Of a stretch of 33,750 bases of DNA, positions 14,542 through 22,736 are shown piece by piece. Each line of letters begins with the position of its first letter. The first letter of the stretch is position 1. The stretch covers positions 1-33,750 of the forward strand of contig JAHDQY010000040.1 in assembly GCA_018433595.1 (NCBI GenBank). Reading direction: 5' to 3'. The translations under genes were made by a program, and so were the position numbers. Below the pieces are notes generated by a model. It searched no databases, was not told the origin of the DNA, and saw only the letters and a program-made list of their open reading frames with translations. Origin of the DNA: Synergistales bacterium. GTDB taxonomy: Bacteria > Synergistota > Synergistia > Synergistales > Aminithiophilaceae.

Positions 14542-15142
14542 AACTCTCTCCCCCCTCGATGATCCTTTTGACGGTATAACGCCAGAGATGCTTGGCTCTT
14601 GCGACGTCGAGGTTGACGCCCAGCTGGAGAATGAGGCCGTCGAAGGCGACGCCGAGGCTTTCCAGAATCTCGTCGACCCGCTTTCCGTCGACCTTTTCGT
14701 CAAAACGCGTGAAAGCCCTGACGAAGAGCGCCTTCAGCTGGAGAAAGATGGCCCCGGTCATCTCTCTGTAGAGATCCCGGATCTCCTCTTGTCCCCTTTT
14801 TGCTTCGATCCAGATGTTGGCCCACAGAAGCAGCAACTCTCTTTCTTCAAGAAAGGTCTCGAACCTCCGTTCGCCGCGCCTGATGATAAAAGCGACGGGG
14901 TCTTTCGGCCAACTTCCTTCCTGACCCGGATCAAAAGCCTTACGGATCGTTTCGGCCTCCACTTCGAGAATGGCCCGATAAATCTCCTGTTTGCCCTTGA
15001 AATGCCAGTACAAAGCGCCCTTGCTGACTCCGGCCTCACGGGCGATCTGCTCGACGCCTGTGGCGTGAAACCCGCCGAGGGCGAAACAGCGCCTCGCCGT
15101 CTCGAGAATCTTCTCCCTCGTCACTGTTGAGTGATCGACCAT
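14534..15142 (-). CDS. TetR/AcrR-family transcriptional regulator
   Basis: A 202-aa repressor of the TetR family, first gene of the efflux operon and so probably its own regulator. The N-terminal helix-turn-helix is clear: REKILETARRCFALGGFHAT, then GVEQIAREAGVSKGALYWHFKGKQEIYRAIL. The C-terminal ligand domain is all-helical and not conserved enough to name an inducer. A further in-frame ATG at 15172 exists, but the ATG at 15142 has GGGGGA about 6 nt ahead and places the HTH at the usual distance from the N-terminus. Confidence 0.93.
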   Translation of the reverse strand: MVDHSTVTREKILETARRCFALGGFHATGVEQIAREAGVSKGALYWHFKGKQEIYRAILEVEAETIRKAFDPGQEGSWPKDPVAFIIRRGERRFETFLEERELLLLWANIWIEAKRGQEEIRDLYREMTGAIFLQLKALFVRAFTRFDEKVDGKRVDEILESLGVAFDGLILQLGVNLDVARAKHLWRYTVKRIIEGGESYV

Positions 15143-15178
15143 GATCTTTCCCCCAATGCCATTGACATTCATGTGATC

Positions 15179-15207
15179 AAACTACAACATACCAACCGGT
15201 CTGTCAA
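15179..15207 (-). promoter_or_regulatory. Promoter of the efflux operon with overlapping putative TetR operator
   Basis: On the minus strand a perfect TTGACA (15202-15207) is 17 nt from TAGTTT (15179-15184). The spacer contains an imperfect inverted repeat centred on ACCGGT (about 15190-15205; 5 of 8 half-site positions symmetrical). That placement between -35 and -10 would suit autorepression by the adjacent TetR protein. Confidence 0.55.
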
Positions 15208-15221
15208 CTCCAAGGAGATCG

Positions 15222-15259
15222 AAAAGCCGGGGGCCCTTTTGAGCCGGCCCCCGGCTTTT
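15222..15259. terminator. Strong terminator hairpin after tctA (bidirectional shape)
   Basis: The 14-bp arms AAAAGCCGGGGGCC and GGCCCCCGGCTTTT have a 10-nt loop. With A/T tails on both sides it can act in both directions. It ends the tctCBA transcript just before the efflux operon promoter. Confidence 0.85.
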
Positions 15260-15290
15260 CGGCTACAGGATCATGCTGTCACGAAAACGT

Positions 15291-16793
15291 TCAGATTGCG
15301 GCCTTTCTGGCCTTCAGCCACGAAGAGAGGAAGGGCCAAGCGATGGAAAAGATCGCCAGGGCGAAAAGGACCCAGCAGATGCCGTTGCGGAAGAAGACGG
15401 AGAATCTGCCGTCGGAGAGCATGAGAGCCATGCGGAAGTTCTGCTCCATCGCGGAGCCGACGACGACGGCCAGAATCAGCGGCGCCGTGGGCACCTTGTA
15501 TTTTTTCATGGCATAGCCGACGAGACCGAAGATGACGAGAAGGACGAATTCGACGACGCTGAAGTTGATGGTGTAGACGCCGACGAAGGCCAGGGCGACG
15601 ATAAGTGGATAGAGCACTCGGGGGGGCACGGCCAGGACTCTCACGAGAAGCCCCGCCAGAGGGATGTTGACGATGGCGCAGACCACGTTGCCGAGGAACA
15701 TGCTGGCAATGACGGCCCAGGCGACATCGGCATGCTGCTGGAAGAGGAGGGGCCCCGGCTGGAGGCCGAGGATCATGAGGGCCCCAAGCATGACCGCCGT
15801 CGTTCCCGAGCCGGGAACGCCCAGGGTCATCATGGGGATGAGCGCTCCGACGGAGCAGGCGTTGTTGGCCGCTTCGGGGGCGGCCAATCCCTCGATGGCC
15901 CCTTTGCCGAAACGCTCAGGCTCTTTGGAGAGCTGTTTCTCGTTGTTGTAGGCCATGAGAGCGGCGATAGTGGCTCCCGCTCCGGGGAGGACGCCGACGA
16001 GAAATCCGACGGGGGTCTGGCGAAGAATGGGGACGATGCTCCGTCTCCAGTCGTCCATGGAGATCCAGATGCGGCTGAATTTCTTCTGGATAGGCTGGAG
16101 ACCGCCGCCGGAGGCGATGTTCTCGAGATTCTTGAAAACCTCCCCCAGGCCGTAGATGCCGATGATGACGACGACAAAATCGATTCCCGTCTGAAGTTCC
16201 ATCATGCCGAAGGTGAAACGCAGGACGCCCGTCTGGTAATCGATTCCGACGGTGGAGATCATCAGTCCCAGCAGAAGGGAGATGAATCCCTTGAAAAGAG
16301 CCTCTTTTGAGATGGCCGCCGTCGCCGAAAGGGCAAAGACCATGAGCATGAAATATTCCGGCGGGCCGAAGCGCAGGGCGAAGCGGGCCACGGGGATGGC
16401 CACGACAACGAAGGCGACGGTAGCGATGAGGCCTCCGATAAAGGAGGCGATAGCCGATATGGCCAAAGCCGCCTCGGCCCTCCCCTGCTGGGCCATGGGA
16501 TAACCGTCGAAACAGGAGGCCACGGCGGCGCCGTCGCCGGGGACGTTGAGAAGAATGGAGCTCCGCGAGCCGCCGAACATGGCTCCGTAGTAGACGGCGC
16601 ACATGGTGATGAGGGCCGTCTCGGGCCTCATGGTGAAGGTCAGGGGAAGCAAAAGAGCGATGCCCGTCGTCGGTCCCAGGCCGGGGAGCATGCCCAGGAC
16701 CGTGCCCAAGACGGCTCCCCCCACCATCCAGAGTATGTTGAGTGGGGTTAAGGCTATGGAAAAGCCGAGAAACAGATTTTGGATCAGCTCCAT
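15291..16793 (-). CDS. tctA: Tripartite tricarboxylate transporter, large permease subunit TctA
   Basis: A 500-aa, highly hydrophobic membrane protein of the TctA family (about 12 helices), the transport pore of a tripartite tricarboxylate (citrate-type) uptake system. Family motifs are GMLPGLGPTTGIALLLPLTF, YYGAMFGGSRSSILLNVPGD and, in the second half, VGVLPGAGATIAALMAYNNEK plus GVPGSGTTAVMLGA. The two related Gly/Pro-rich loops are the hallmark of the family. The frame has a TTG two codons earlier, but the ATG at 16793 lies 6 nt behind GAGGTGA and is preferred. It is the last gene of tctC-tctB-tctA, 15 nt after tctB. Confidence 0.95.
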   Translation of the reverse strand: MELIQNLFLGFSIALTPLNILWMVGGAVLGTVLGMLPGLGPTTGIALLLPLTFTMRPETALITMCAVYYGAMFGGSRSSILLNVPGDGAAVASCFDGYPMAQQGRAEAALAISAIASFIGGLIATVAFVVVAIPVARFALRFGPPEYFMLMVFALSATAAISKEALFKGFISLLLGLMISTVGIDYQTGVLRFTFGMMELQTGIDFVVVIIGIYGLGEVFKNLENIASGGGLQPIQKKFSRIWISMDDWRRSIVPILRQTPVGFLVGVLPGAGATIAALMAYNNEKQLSKEPERFGKGAIEGLAAPEAANNACSVGALIPMMTLGVPGSGTTAVMLGALMILGLQPGPLLFQQHADVAWAVIASMFLGNVVCAIVNIPLAGLLVRVLAVPPRVLYPLIVALAFVGVYTINFSVVEFVLLVIFGLVGYAMKKYKVPTAPLILAVVVGSAMEQNFRMALMLSDGRFSVFFRNGICWVLFALAIFSIAWPFLSSWLKARKAAI

Positions 16794-16808
16794 CGTCAAT
16801 CACCTCGA

Positions 16809-17240
16809 TCAGGGAAGGTTCATGTAGAAGATCTTTTCGAAGACATACCAGACGCCCAGGGCGAAGACGACAGAGATGACGCTGTTGATTTTCCAGGCCC
16901 GAGCCCCATTGATCATAAAAAGCAGGCCGCCAAGGAAAAGAATCGTCGAGGCGATAAAGCCGAGGTGATCGAAAAGAGCCGTGTAGCCGAGGCAGATCAA
17001 CACAGTGAAGACGATGAGACGTTTGGAGCCTTTCTCCCTGGCCTTTGGCGGGGCGACATGACGCAGGCCCTGCAGAATGACGACAACACCGATAACCACG
17101 AGAAGGAGGCCCAGGGCCAGGGGAAAATAGAGAGGCGCCCAGGGGTTACCGATCATGGCTCGGGGGAGATGAAACGCTTGAAAGGTGTAGGCCGTCCCGA
17201 AAAGAACGGCAAAGGCGCCGACAAGACAGTCCGTTCGCAC
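16809..17240 (-). CDS. tctB: Tripartite tricarboxylate transporter, small membrane subunit TctB
   Basis: A 143-aa TctB-family membrane protein with four predicted helices (LVGAFAVLFGTAYTF; PLALGLLLVVIGVVVIL; LIVFTVLICLGYTAL; IASTILFLGGLLFMI) and the PRAMIGNPWAPLYFPLALG motif region typical of TctB. The frame opens at an ATG at 17261, but that has no ribosome-binding site. The GTG at 17240 has AGGAGGT about 7 nt ahead and is chosen. It works with TctA as the membrane complex. Confidence 0.9.
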   Translation of the reverse strand: MRTDCLVGAFAVLFGTAYTFQAFHLPRAMIGNPWAPLYFPLALGLLLVVIGVVVILQGLRHVAPPKAREKGSKRLIVFTVLICLGYTALFDHLGFIASTILFLGGLLFMINGARAWKINSVISVVFALGVWYVFEKIFYMNLP

Positions 17241-17261
17241 GGAGCCACCTCCTCTGTTCAT

Positions 17262-17299
17262 GGAGGGACCGGGAAGAAGGTACCCCTCCCGATCCCTCC
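17262..17299 (-). other. Intercistronic hairpin between tctC and tctB
   Basis: The arms 17262-17274 and 17287-17299 pair over 13 positions with one mismatch (GGAGGGA/TCCCTCC core) and a 12-nt loop. No T-run follows, so it is more likely an mRNA-stabilising or partial attenuation hairpin behind the highly needed binding-protein gene than a full terminator. Confidence 0.5.
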
Positions 17300-17318
17300 T
17301 CTCTTAGGAAGGGATTAC

Positions 17319-18317
17319 TTACTGGGCCTTGAAAAGCCCGATCTCGGTGAGGAGCTCCTTGTAGGTTCCGTTCGTCTCCTCAAGGAAGGCGGCGAATTCA
17401 TCGGCGGGCATGAAGGCTTTGACCCAGCCGTTTTTGGCGCAGACGTCGTTCCACTCCGGCGTCTCCGTCATCTTCTTCAGGGCTTCGACCATGTAGGCCT
17501 TCTCCTGTTCGGGCATTCCGGGAGCGCCGAAGAGTCCCCGCCAGTTGATGAAGGTCGCGTCGATACCCGATTCCTTCAGAGTCGGGACCTCTCGGAGCAC
17601 ATCGGCATCAACACGCGTCGACGACGTAAGGGCAAGCACACGGATCTCGCCCGCCTCAAGGGGGCCGACCGTCTCGGCCATCCCCGTCGAAAGGAGATCG
17701 ATGTGGCCTCCCATGAGAGCCGCCATGGGGCCTTCCTGGAAGGAGATGTAGGGGATGTTCTTGATGTCCTTGACTCCAGCGGCCTTGGCCGCCACAAGGA
17801 ACTGGATGTGATCCATGCTGCCGAAGGCGGAGTTGCCGCCGGTTTTGACCGACTTGGGATCCTTCTTGAGGGCCTCCATGACATCCTCTATGGTCCGGTA
17901 AGGCGAATCCTTGGGAACGGCGAAGGCGCCGAAGTCGTTGATGAGCATGGCCAGAGGGGTGACATCCTTGAAGCTCAGGTTGGTCTGCCCTGTAAGATTG
18001 ATGAGAATGAGGGGGGGCGAATAGACGATGACGGAGTAGGGATCTCCCTTTTTCTTCTGCATGTAGGCCAGCCCGACGCCGCCGCCGCCACCGGGCTTGT
18101 TGAAGACGGGCATGGGCTGGCCGATGATGCCCGTCTCACCGAGGACCTTGGCGGTCATGCGGATGGTCGTGTCCCAACCGCCTCCGGCTCCTCCGGGAGC
18201 AATAAACTCGAAGGGGCGCGAGGGGAAATCGGCCGCCAGGGCCGACGCCGCAAACACCAGGGCGAAGAGAGCGGCCAGGAGGCCGAACGCCAAAAGCGAA
18301 CTGCTCTTTCTCTTCAT
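17319..18317 (-). CDS. tctC: Tripartite tricarboxylate transporter substrate-binding protein TctC
   Basis: A 332-aa secreted periplasmic binding protein of the TctC/Bug family. A signal peptide (MKRK then a hydrophobic core) ends at about ALA|AD (residue 28/29). The mature part shows PSRPFEFIAPGGAGGGWDTTIR, the substrate-loop region typical of TctC, then VFNKPGGGGGVG, GGNSAFGSMDHI and the C-terminal RGLFGAPGMPEQ. The ligand is probably a di- or tricarboxylate, unproven. The ATG at 18317 has GGGAGGG about 8 nt ahead. It precedes tctB and tctA, and follows the CitB-like regulator gene by 113 nt that contain a candidate promoter. Confidence 0.95.
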   Translation of the reverse strand: MKRKSSSLLAFGLLAALFALVFAASALAADFPSRPFEFIAPGGAGGGWDTTIRMTAKVLGETGIIGQPMPVFNKPGGGGGVGLAYMQKKKGDPYSVIVYSPPLILINLTGQTNLSFKDVTPLAMLINDFGAFAVPKDSPYRTIEDVMEALKKDPKSVKTGGNSAFGSMDHIQFLVAAKAAGVKDIKNIPYISFQEGPMAALMGGHIDLLSTGMAETVGPLEAGEIRVLALTSSTRVDADVLREVPTLKESGIDATFINWRGLFGAPGMPEQEKAYMVEALKKMTETPEWNDVCAKNGWVKAFMPADEFAAFLEETNGTYKELLTEIGLFKAQ

Positions 18318-18334
18318 GTGCTGTTCCCTCCCTT

Positions 18335-18392
18335 TTCCGGATTGAACCGGAATGATTTCTTTGATTGTCTACCGCAAGAAAGGAGGGAACAA
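18335..18392 (-). promoter_or_regulatory. Candidate tctCBA promoter and leader inverted repeat
   Basis: On the minus strand TTGTTC (18387-18392) and GACAAT (18364-18369) are 17 nt apart, a mediocre match as expected for an activated promoter. Just downstream is the perfect inverted repeat TTCCGG-6-CCGGAA (18335-18352). It could be a regulator site or a leader hairpin. The upstream AT-rich stretch (about 18395-18420) is where an activator might bind. Confidence 0.4.
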
Positions 18393-18430
18393 GAGTTTAG
18401 AAATTAAAAAAACATTTTGTACCGTTTTGG

Positions 18431-19111
18431 TCATTCCGTAAGCCGGTATCGGTGGAGGGGCCGGCCGACCTCGCGATAGCTCCGCTCGACGAGGGCCCGC
18501 CCGGACACGACGAGGTGCTCCAGGTAGCGCCGGGCCGTGACTCGGGAGACGCCCAACGCATCGGCTGTCTCGTCGGCGGACAGGGAAGAAGAACTTTGCT
18601 TGAGGTGGGCGATCACTTTGTCGAGGGTCCCCCGATTGAGCCCCTTGGGGAGGGTGACGAGATTTTTTCGGTTTCGCAGGCGCAAAAGGCCGTCCACATC
18701 TTCCTGGGTCAGACGGCGATCGATGCTTTCAAACTGAAGCCGCATCTGGCGGTAGGTAACCAGAGAGGCGCCGAGGCGCTCGAAATTGAAGGGCTTGACA
18801 ATGTAGTCGAAGACTCCGCCCTGAATGGCCTCGGCCAGGGTCTCAACGTCGTGAGCCGCCGAGACGACGATGACATCGAGGTTGCAGCCGGTGCCGCGAA
18901 GGGCGCGCAACGTGGCAAGGCCGTCCAGGTCGGGCATGAAAATGTCAAGAATGAGAAGGTCGGCTTCAATGAGACCGATCATGTCGATCGCCTTTCTCCC
19001 GTTGGAAGCCGTGCCGATGACGCGGAAACCTTCGAGGGAATCAATGTAGCGGCGACAGATTTCGGTGACCATCGGATCGTCTTCGACGACGAGGACATCA
19101 ATGTCCCCCAT
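18431..19111 (-). CDS. Response regulator of the CitB/DcuR/DctR family
   Basis: A 226-aa two-component response regulator, probably the activator of tctCBA. The receiver domain (1-120) has the acidic pocket Glu10-Asp11-Asp12, the phosphoacceptor Asp56 in LLILDIFMPDLDGL, Ser84 and Lys106 in YIVKPF. The C-terminal half carries a helix-turn-helix (SADETADALGVSRVTARRYLEHLV, about residues 175-200), the arrangement of CitB/DcuR-type regulators of citrate and C4-dicarboxylate use. The frame is open far upstream inside the kinase gene, but the ATG at 19111 with GGAGGTG 8 nt ahead gives the standard receiver start. It overlaps the kinase gene by 14 nt. Confidence 0.93.
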   Translation of the reverse strand: MGDIDVLVVEDDPMVTEICRRYIDSLEGFRVIGTASNGRKAIDMIGLIEADLLILDIFMPDLDGLATLRALRGTGCNLDVIVVSAAHDVETLAEAIQGGVFDYIVKPFNFERLGASLVTYRQMRLQFESIDRRLTQEDVDGLLRLRNRKNLVTLPKGLNRGTLDKVIAHLKQSSSSLSADETADALGVSRVTARRYLEHLVVSGRALVERSYREVGRPLHRYRLTE

Positions 19112-20732
19112 GGATCTCCACCTCCCTTGAAAGAGCTGTCGGCAGGTTGACGACCCACTCCGCTCCCCCGCCGGGGACGGAATGGAGGGTGATCTCTCCC
19201 TTGCAGGCTTCGACGAGGGTCCAGACATTGTACAGGCCGTAGCCTCTGGGCATTGGACCGCCTTTGGTGGAATAGCCCTTCGCGAAGACCCTGGAGGCCT
19301 CCTCCGGAGGGATGCCGGGACCTCGATCGGCAACGGAGATGAGAATCCGGTTCGACTCGTCGTAAATCGAGAAGGACACTTCTTTCCTCTCTTCAGGAAG
19401 AGAGGTGACGGCCTCGATGGCGTTTTCCAGAAGGTTGCCGATGATGACGACAAGGGTCCGACTGTCGACGCCCCGTCGATCGAGGCAGTGGCTGTCATCG
19501 GAAACCCTCAGAGTAACCCCGAGTTCACGGCAGCGCCCCATCTTGCCCAGGAGAATTCCGCCGACGGCAGGATTACGGATCTGCCGCGTCACAAGGGTAT
19601 CCTGGGAGGCTCTCATCTCGAAGGTTTCGGCGATGAAGTTGAGGGCTCGATCAGGCTCGCCCAGCTGGATCAGGCCCGATATCGCCTGAAGTTTGTTCCT
19701 GAATTCGTGATTCTGCACTCTCAGGGCTTCCAGATAAAGCCGCACGCCGGTGATCTCTTCGGCGAGGGAGCGCAGTTCCGTCATGTCGCGAAAACTCGCG
19801 ATGGCCCCGACGACGCGGCCCCGATGCATGATGGGGAGACGGTTCGTCATGATCCTCCTGCCCAGGAGGTTGATCTCCTGGTTCAGCTCCGCTTCTCCGC
19901 TCTTGAGGACAAGAGGGAGCCCCGTGTTCGGTATAAGCTCCTCCACCAGGTTTCCCGGCGCATCTTCCGCCAGCCCCAGAAGACGTTTTGCCGCGCCGTT
20001 GACAAGCGTGAGCGAGCCCCCTTCGTCGACGGCGATGATGCCTTCTTTTATGGAGTCGAGCATGCTCTCCCGCTCATGGAGGAGACGGGCGATCTCGTGA
20101 GGCTCCAGGCCCCAGGTGCTCCGTTTGATGTTCCAGGCCAGGAAGATCGCACCGACAAGAGCGATGAGAAGTCCGGGAAGCAGGGCGACGACGAGGCGGA
20201 GGAGAAGATCGTCGAGAGCCTCATCGATATCATCGATCAGGATGCCGACGGAAACGCCTCCGACCTGTCGCCCCTCATGATAGATGGGGACAAGGGCTCT
20301 CATGGAAGGCCCCAGAGAGCCGACGGCCCGGGAGATGTAGGCCTCCCCTCGCTCCAGGACGGGGCCGTGATCACCGCCTACGGCTTTCTTGCCGATCCGT
20401 TCCGGCAGGGGATGAGAGTAGCGCCGGTCCTGCATGTCGAAGACGACGACAAACTCGACACCCGTCTCCTTGCGGATGCCATCGGCGAGAGGCTGGATGA
20501 CGCCGGCCCCTCCCGGACGCCCCACGTTGAACTGAACGGCGGGAATCGAAGCGACGGAGTGGGCAATGGACATGGCCGTTCGAGCAAGGCGGGACTCGAG
20601 CTGGCTCTCGACGAGCTCCCAGGAGAACAGCCCCACGGCGAGAAGACTCGCTGCGGAAACGACGATGGCGAGGAAAAAAAACTGTGTCCGGATCTTGTGT
20701 GGACGTTTTGATAAGCCGAGAGGAACGCCCAT
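19098..20732 (-). CDS. Sensor histidine kinase of the CitA/DcuS family
   Basis: A 544-aa membrane kinase. Helix 1 is at about 17-38. A periplasmic sensor domain (about 40-175) has the layout of the CitA/DcuS family (ARTAMSIAHSVASIPAVQ; FDMQDRRYSHPLPERIGK). Helix 2 is at about 177-200 and a PAS domain at about 220-330. The short H-box QNHEFRNKLQAISGL has His342 as phosphoacceptor. The ATPase domain shows NLLENAIEAV, DRGPGIP and GYGLYNV. It probably detects an extracytoplasmic carboxylate. The ATG at 20732 follows AGGAG; a TTG eight codons earlier is possible. It starts 20 nt after mgtE and overlaps the regulator gene, so mgtE, kinase and regulator look co-transcribed. Confidence 0.93.
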   Translation of the reverse strand: MGVPLGLSKRPHKIRTQFFFLAIVVSAASLLAVGLFSWELVESQLESRLARTAMSIAHSVASIPAVQFNVGRPGGAGVIQPLADGIRKETGVEFVVVFDMQDRRYSHPLPERIGKKAVGGDHGPVLERGEAYISRAVGSLGPSMRALVPIYHEGRQVGGVSVGILIDDIDEALDDLLLRLVVALLPGLLIALVGAIFLAWNIKRSTWGLEPHEIARLLHERESMLDSIKEGIIAVDEGGSLTLVNGAAKRLLGLAEDAPGNLVEELIPNTGLPLVLKSGEAELNQEINLLGRRIMTNRLPIMHRGRVVGAIASFRDMTELRSLAEEITGVRLYLEALRVQNHEFRNKLQAISGLIQLGEPDRALNFIAETFEMRASQDTLVTRQIRNPAVGGILLGKMGRCRELGVTLRVSDDSHCLDRRGVDSRTLVVIIGNLLENAIEAVTSLPEERKEVSFSIYDESNRILISVADRGPGIPPEEASRVFAKGYSTKGGPMPRGYGLYNVWTLVEACKGEITLHSVPGGGAEWVVNLPTALSREVEIHGGH

Positions 20733-20752
20733 GGAACTCCTGTCTCCTTCCG

Positions 20753-22108
20753 TCAAGCCCGAAAGAGGACGAGTCGAGCGATCTCGAAGTAGACGACAAG
20801 GCCCACGACGTCAACGACGGTGGTAATGAAGGGACCGGACATGATGGCCGGGTCGATCTTGAAAGCGGTGGCGATGATGGGAAGAGCCACGCCGGCCAGG
20901 TTTCCCAGGAGGACGACGGCAACGAGAGCAACGGCGACGGTAAGGGCAAGCCCCGGGCCCGTTCCCAGCAGAAACGCGCGCGCCACGGCAAAGACCGCCA
21001 TGGCCACACCCAGGAGCAGCCCCGTCGTCGTCTCACGAAGAAAGACCCGGGGGAGATCCTTTTTTTCGATGTCCCTCAGAGTCATGCTTCGGATGAAAAG
21101 GGTCGCCGACTGGGTTCCCGCATTCCCGCCGGCATCGATGATGAGAGGGATGAAGAAGGCCAACGCGATAACCTGCTGCAAAGACGCCGAATAGCGCTCC
21201 AGGATCGTCGCCGTCAGAGTCTGAGTGACGATGCAGACAAAGAGCCAGGTGAAACGTTTGCGGACCAGGGTGAAAAGCCCCGTGTCAAGATAGTTCTCGT
21301 CGGTGGGCTCGATGCCGGCCATGCGCTGAAAGTCTTCAGTGGCCTCCTCTTCGACGACATCGAGGACGTCGTCGAAGGTGAGGATGCCGACGAGGCGACG
21401 CTCCCTGTCCACGACGGGAAGAGCCTGAAGATCGTAGCGGGAGATGACCTGGGCAGCCTCTTCCTGGTCCGCCTCCGTCGAGACATAGATGGGATCGTCG
21501 TCCATGAGGGTCTCGATCCGCGTCTCGGGATCGCTCAGGATGAGATCTTCCAGGCTGACGACGCCGAGAAGATGGCGTGCGCCATCGACGACGAAGCAGG
21601 TGTAGATCGTCTCCTTGCTCCGGGCCTGACGCCGAATCACCTGGAGCGCCTCCATCGCCGTGATGTCGGCCTTGAGGTCGATGTACTCAGGCGTCATGAT
21701 GCGCCCGGCCGACCCCTCCTTATAGTTCAAGAGACTATTGGCCAGGCTTCGCTCCGCAGGAGGCAGATGAAGAAGAAGTTTTTTGACCGTCTTGGCGGGA
21801 AGTTCGTCGAAAAGTTCCGTCCTGTCATCGTCAGACATTTCGGAGATGATTTCAGCGACCTCACGATCGGTGAAGTGATTCAGCAGCTCCTCCCTTTCGG
21901 AGCCTTCCATGAACTCGAAGACTTCGATCGCCTGGTTCTTGGGAAGAAGGCGGAAGAGAAGGACCCTTGCCGGAGGCGCGGCCAGGCTCAGGAAATCGGC
22001 AACGTCGACGGACTCCTGCGAGGAAAGCAACCCTTTGAGAGCGCTGTATCGCTTGGTGCCAAGGAGGCCGGTGATCTCTTCGTAGATCTGTTTCAGCCGC
22101 TCATCCAA
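20753..22108 (-). CDS. mgtE: Magnesium transporter MgtE
   Basis: A 451-aa Mg2+ channel/transporter of full length. The order is the cytoplasmic N domain (about 1-130), a tandem CBS domain (about 135-255, with LLGVVSLEDLILSDPET and LVGILTFDDVLDVVEEE), a plug helix and a five-helix membrane domain (about 280-451). The membrane domain includes the signature PLIIDAGGNAGTQSA and the C-terminal KIDPAIMSGPFITTVVDVVGL. The start is a TTG at 22108, supported by AGGAGGTG about 8 nt upstream; no in-frame ATG is nearby. The 145-nt leader shows no M-box that I can recognise. Unusually, it is followed within 20 nt by the citrate-type sensor kinase gene. Confidence 0.94.
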   Translation of the reverse strand: MDERLKQIYEEITGLLGTKRYSALKGLLSSQESVDVADFLSLAAPPARVLLFRLLPKNQAIEVFEFMEGSEREELLNHFTDREVAEIISEMSDDDRTELFDELPAKTVKKLLLHLPPAERSLANSLLNYKEGSAGRIMTPEYIDLKADITAMEALQVIRRQARSKETIYTCFVVDGARHLLGVVSLEDLILSDPETRIETLMDDDPIYVSTEADQEEAAQVISRYDLQALPVVDRERRLVGILTFDDVLDVVEEEATEDFQRMAGIEPTDENYLDTGLFTLVRKRFTWLFVCIVTQTLTATILERYSASLQQVIALAFFIPLIIDAGGNAGTQSATLFIRSMTLRDIEKKDLPRVFLRETTTGLLLGVAMAVFAVARAFLLGTGPGLALTVAVALVAVVLLGNLAGVALPIIATAFKIDPAIMSGPFITTVVDVVGLVVYFEIARLVLFRA

Positions 22109-22252
22109 GAGGCTTCACCTCCTAGTCCCGGTATCACCGAAAACTCCTCGAAGAGGAAGGAGCTTCTCTCTTTACTTGCAGCGACGGCAAAAGAAAGCCG
22201 CCTGTCTTTTATCCTAGGACCCCGAAGCGGAAAGGGGAAGCCTCAAAAGCAG

Positions 22253-22279
22253 GAGGGGGCGCACCAAGAGCGCCCCCTC
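22253..22279 (-). terminator. Terminator of rplM-rpsI
   Basis: The 10-bp arms GAGGGGGCGC and GCGCCCCCTC enclose a 7-nt loop. On the minus strand they are followed by CTGCTTTTGAGG, a short T-run. It lies 28 nt after the rpsI stop. The region 22109-22252 between it and mgtE has no gene and must hold the mgtE promoter, which I cannot place with confidence. Confidence 0.7.
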
Positions 22280-22306
22280 GCTGAAAGACAATTTCGCGGG
22301 AAAAAA

Positions 22307-22702
22307 TCAGCGCTTGGAGAACTGCCTCCGACCGCGGGCGCCTTTGAGACCGTACTTCTTGCGCTCCACCATGCGGGAATCGCGGGAGAGGAAACCGCCC
22401 CGCTTCAGGACGGGACGAAGTTCGGGGTTCATCTTGATCAGGGCACGGGCAATGCCGAGCCGGACCGCTCCGGCCTGGCCGGTGAGACCGCCGCCTTCGG
22501 CCTTGACGATGACGTCAAGCTTACTCTCCATGCCGCTGGCCCGAAGAGGCTCAAGGGCGCTGTTGGCCCAGATGAGACGGGGGAAGTAGTTTTCGACGGA
22601 CCGACCGTTGACGAGGACTTTCCCCTCGCCGGAACGAACGCGTACACGGGCAACGGCAGTCTTCCGCCGACCGGTTCCCCAGAAGAAGTCAATCGTTTGC
22701 AT
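22307..22702 (-). CDS. rpsI: 30S ribosomal protein S9
   Basis: A 131-aa S9 protein. Recognised by GTGRRKTAVARVRV, the central VKAEGGGLTGQAGAVRLGIARAL, and the basic C-terminus ERKKYGLKGARGRRQFSKR that reaches into the ribosomal P site. ATG at 22702 with GGAGGT about 8 nt ahead. It forms the conserved rplM-rpsI pair, 34 nt after rplM. Confidence 0.98.
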   Translation of the reverse strand: MQTIDFFWGTGRRKTAVARVRVRSGEGKVLVNGRSVENYFPRLIWANSALEPLRASGMESKLDVIVKAEGGGLTGQAGAVRLGIARALIKMNPELRPVLKRGGFLSRDSRMVERKKYGLKGARGRRQFSKR

Positions 22703-22736
22703 TCACAGGACCTCCTTCCGTGCTGTGTCGACGGAA

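Noticed and set aside
16779-18407. Plus-strand open frame of 542 codons
   Set aside because: Antisense to tctB and tctC, which have clear families and ribosome-binding sites. The product is low-complexity Gly/Asp/His-rich with no motif.
22109-22252. M-box (Mg2+) riboswitch in front of mgtE
   Set aside because: The leader is short for an M-box and I could not find its conserved blocks. A covariance-model search would decide.
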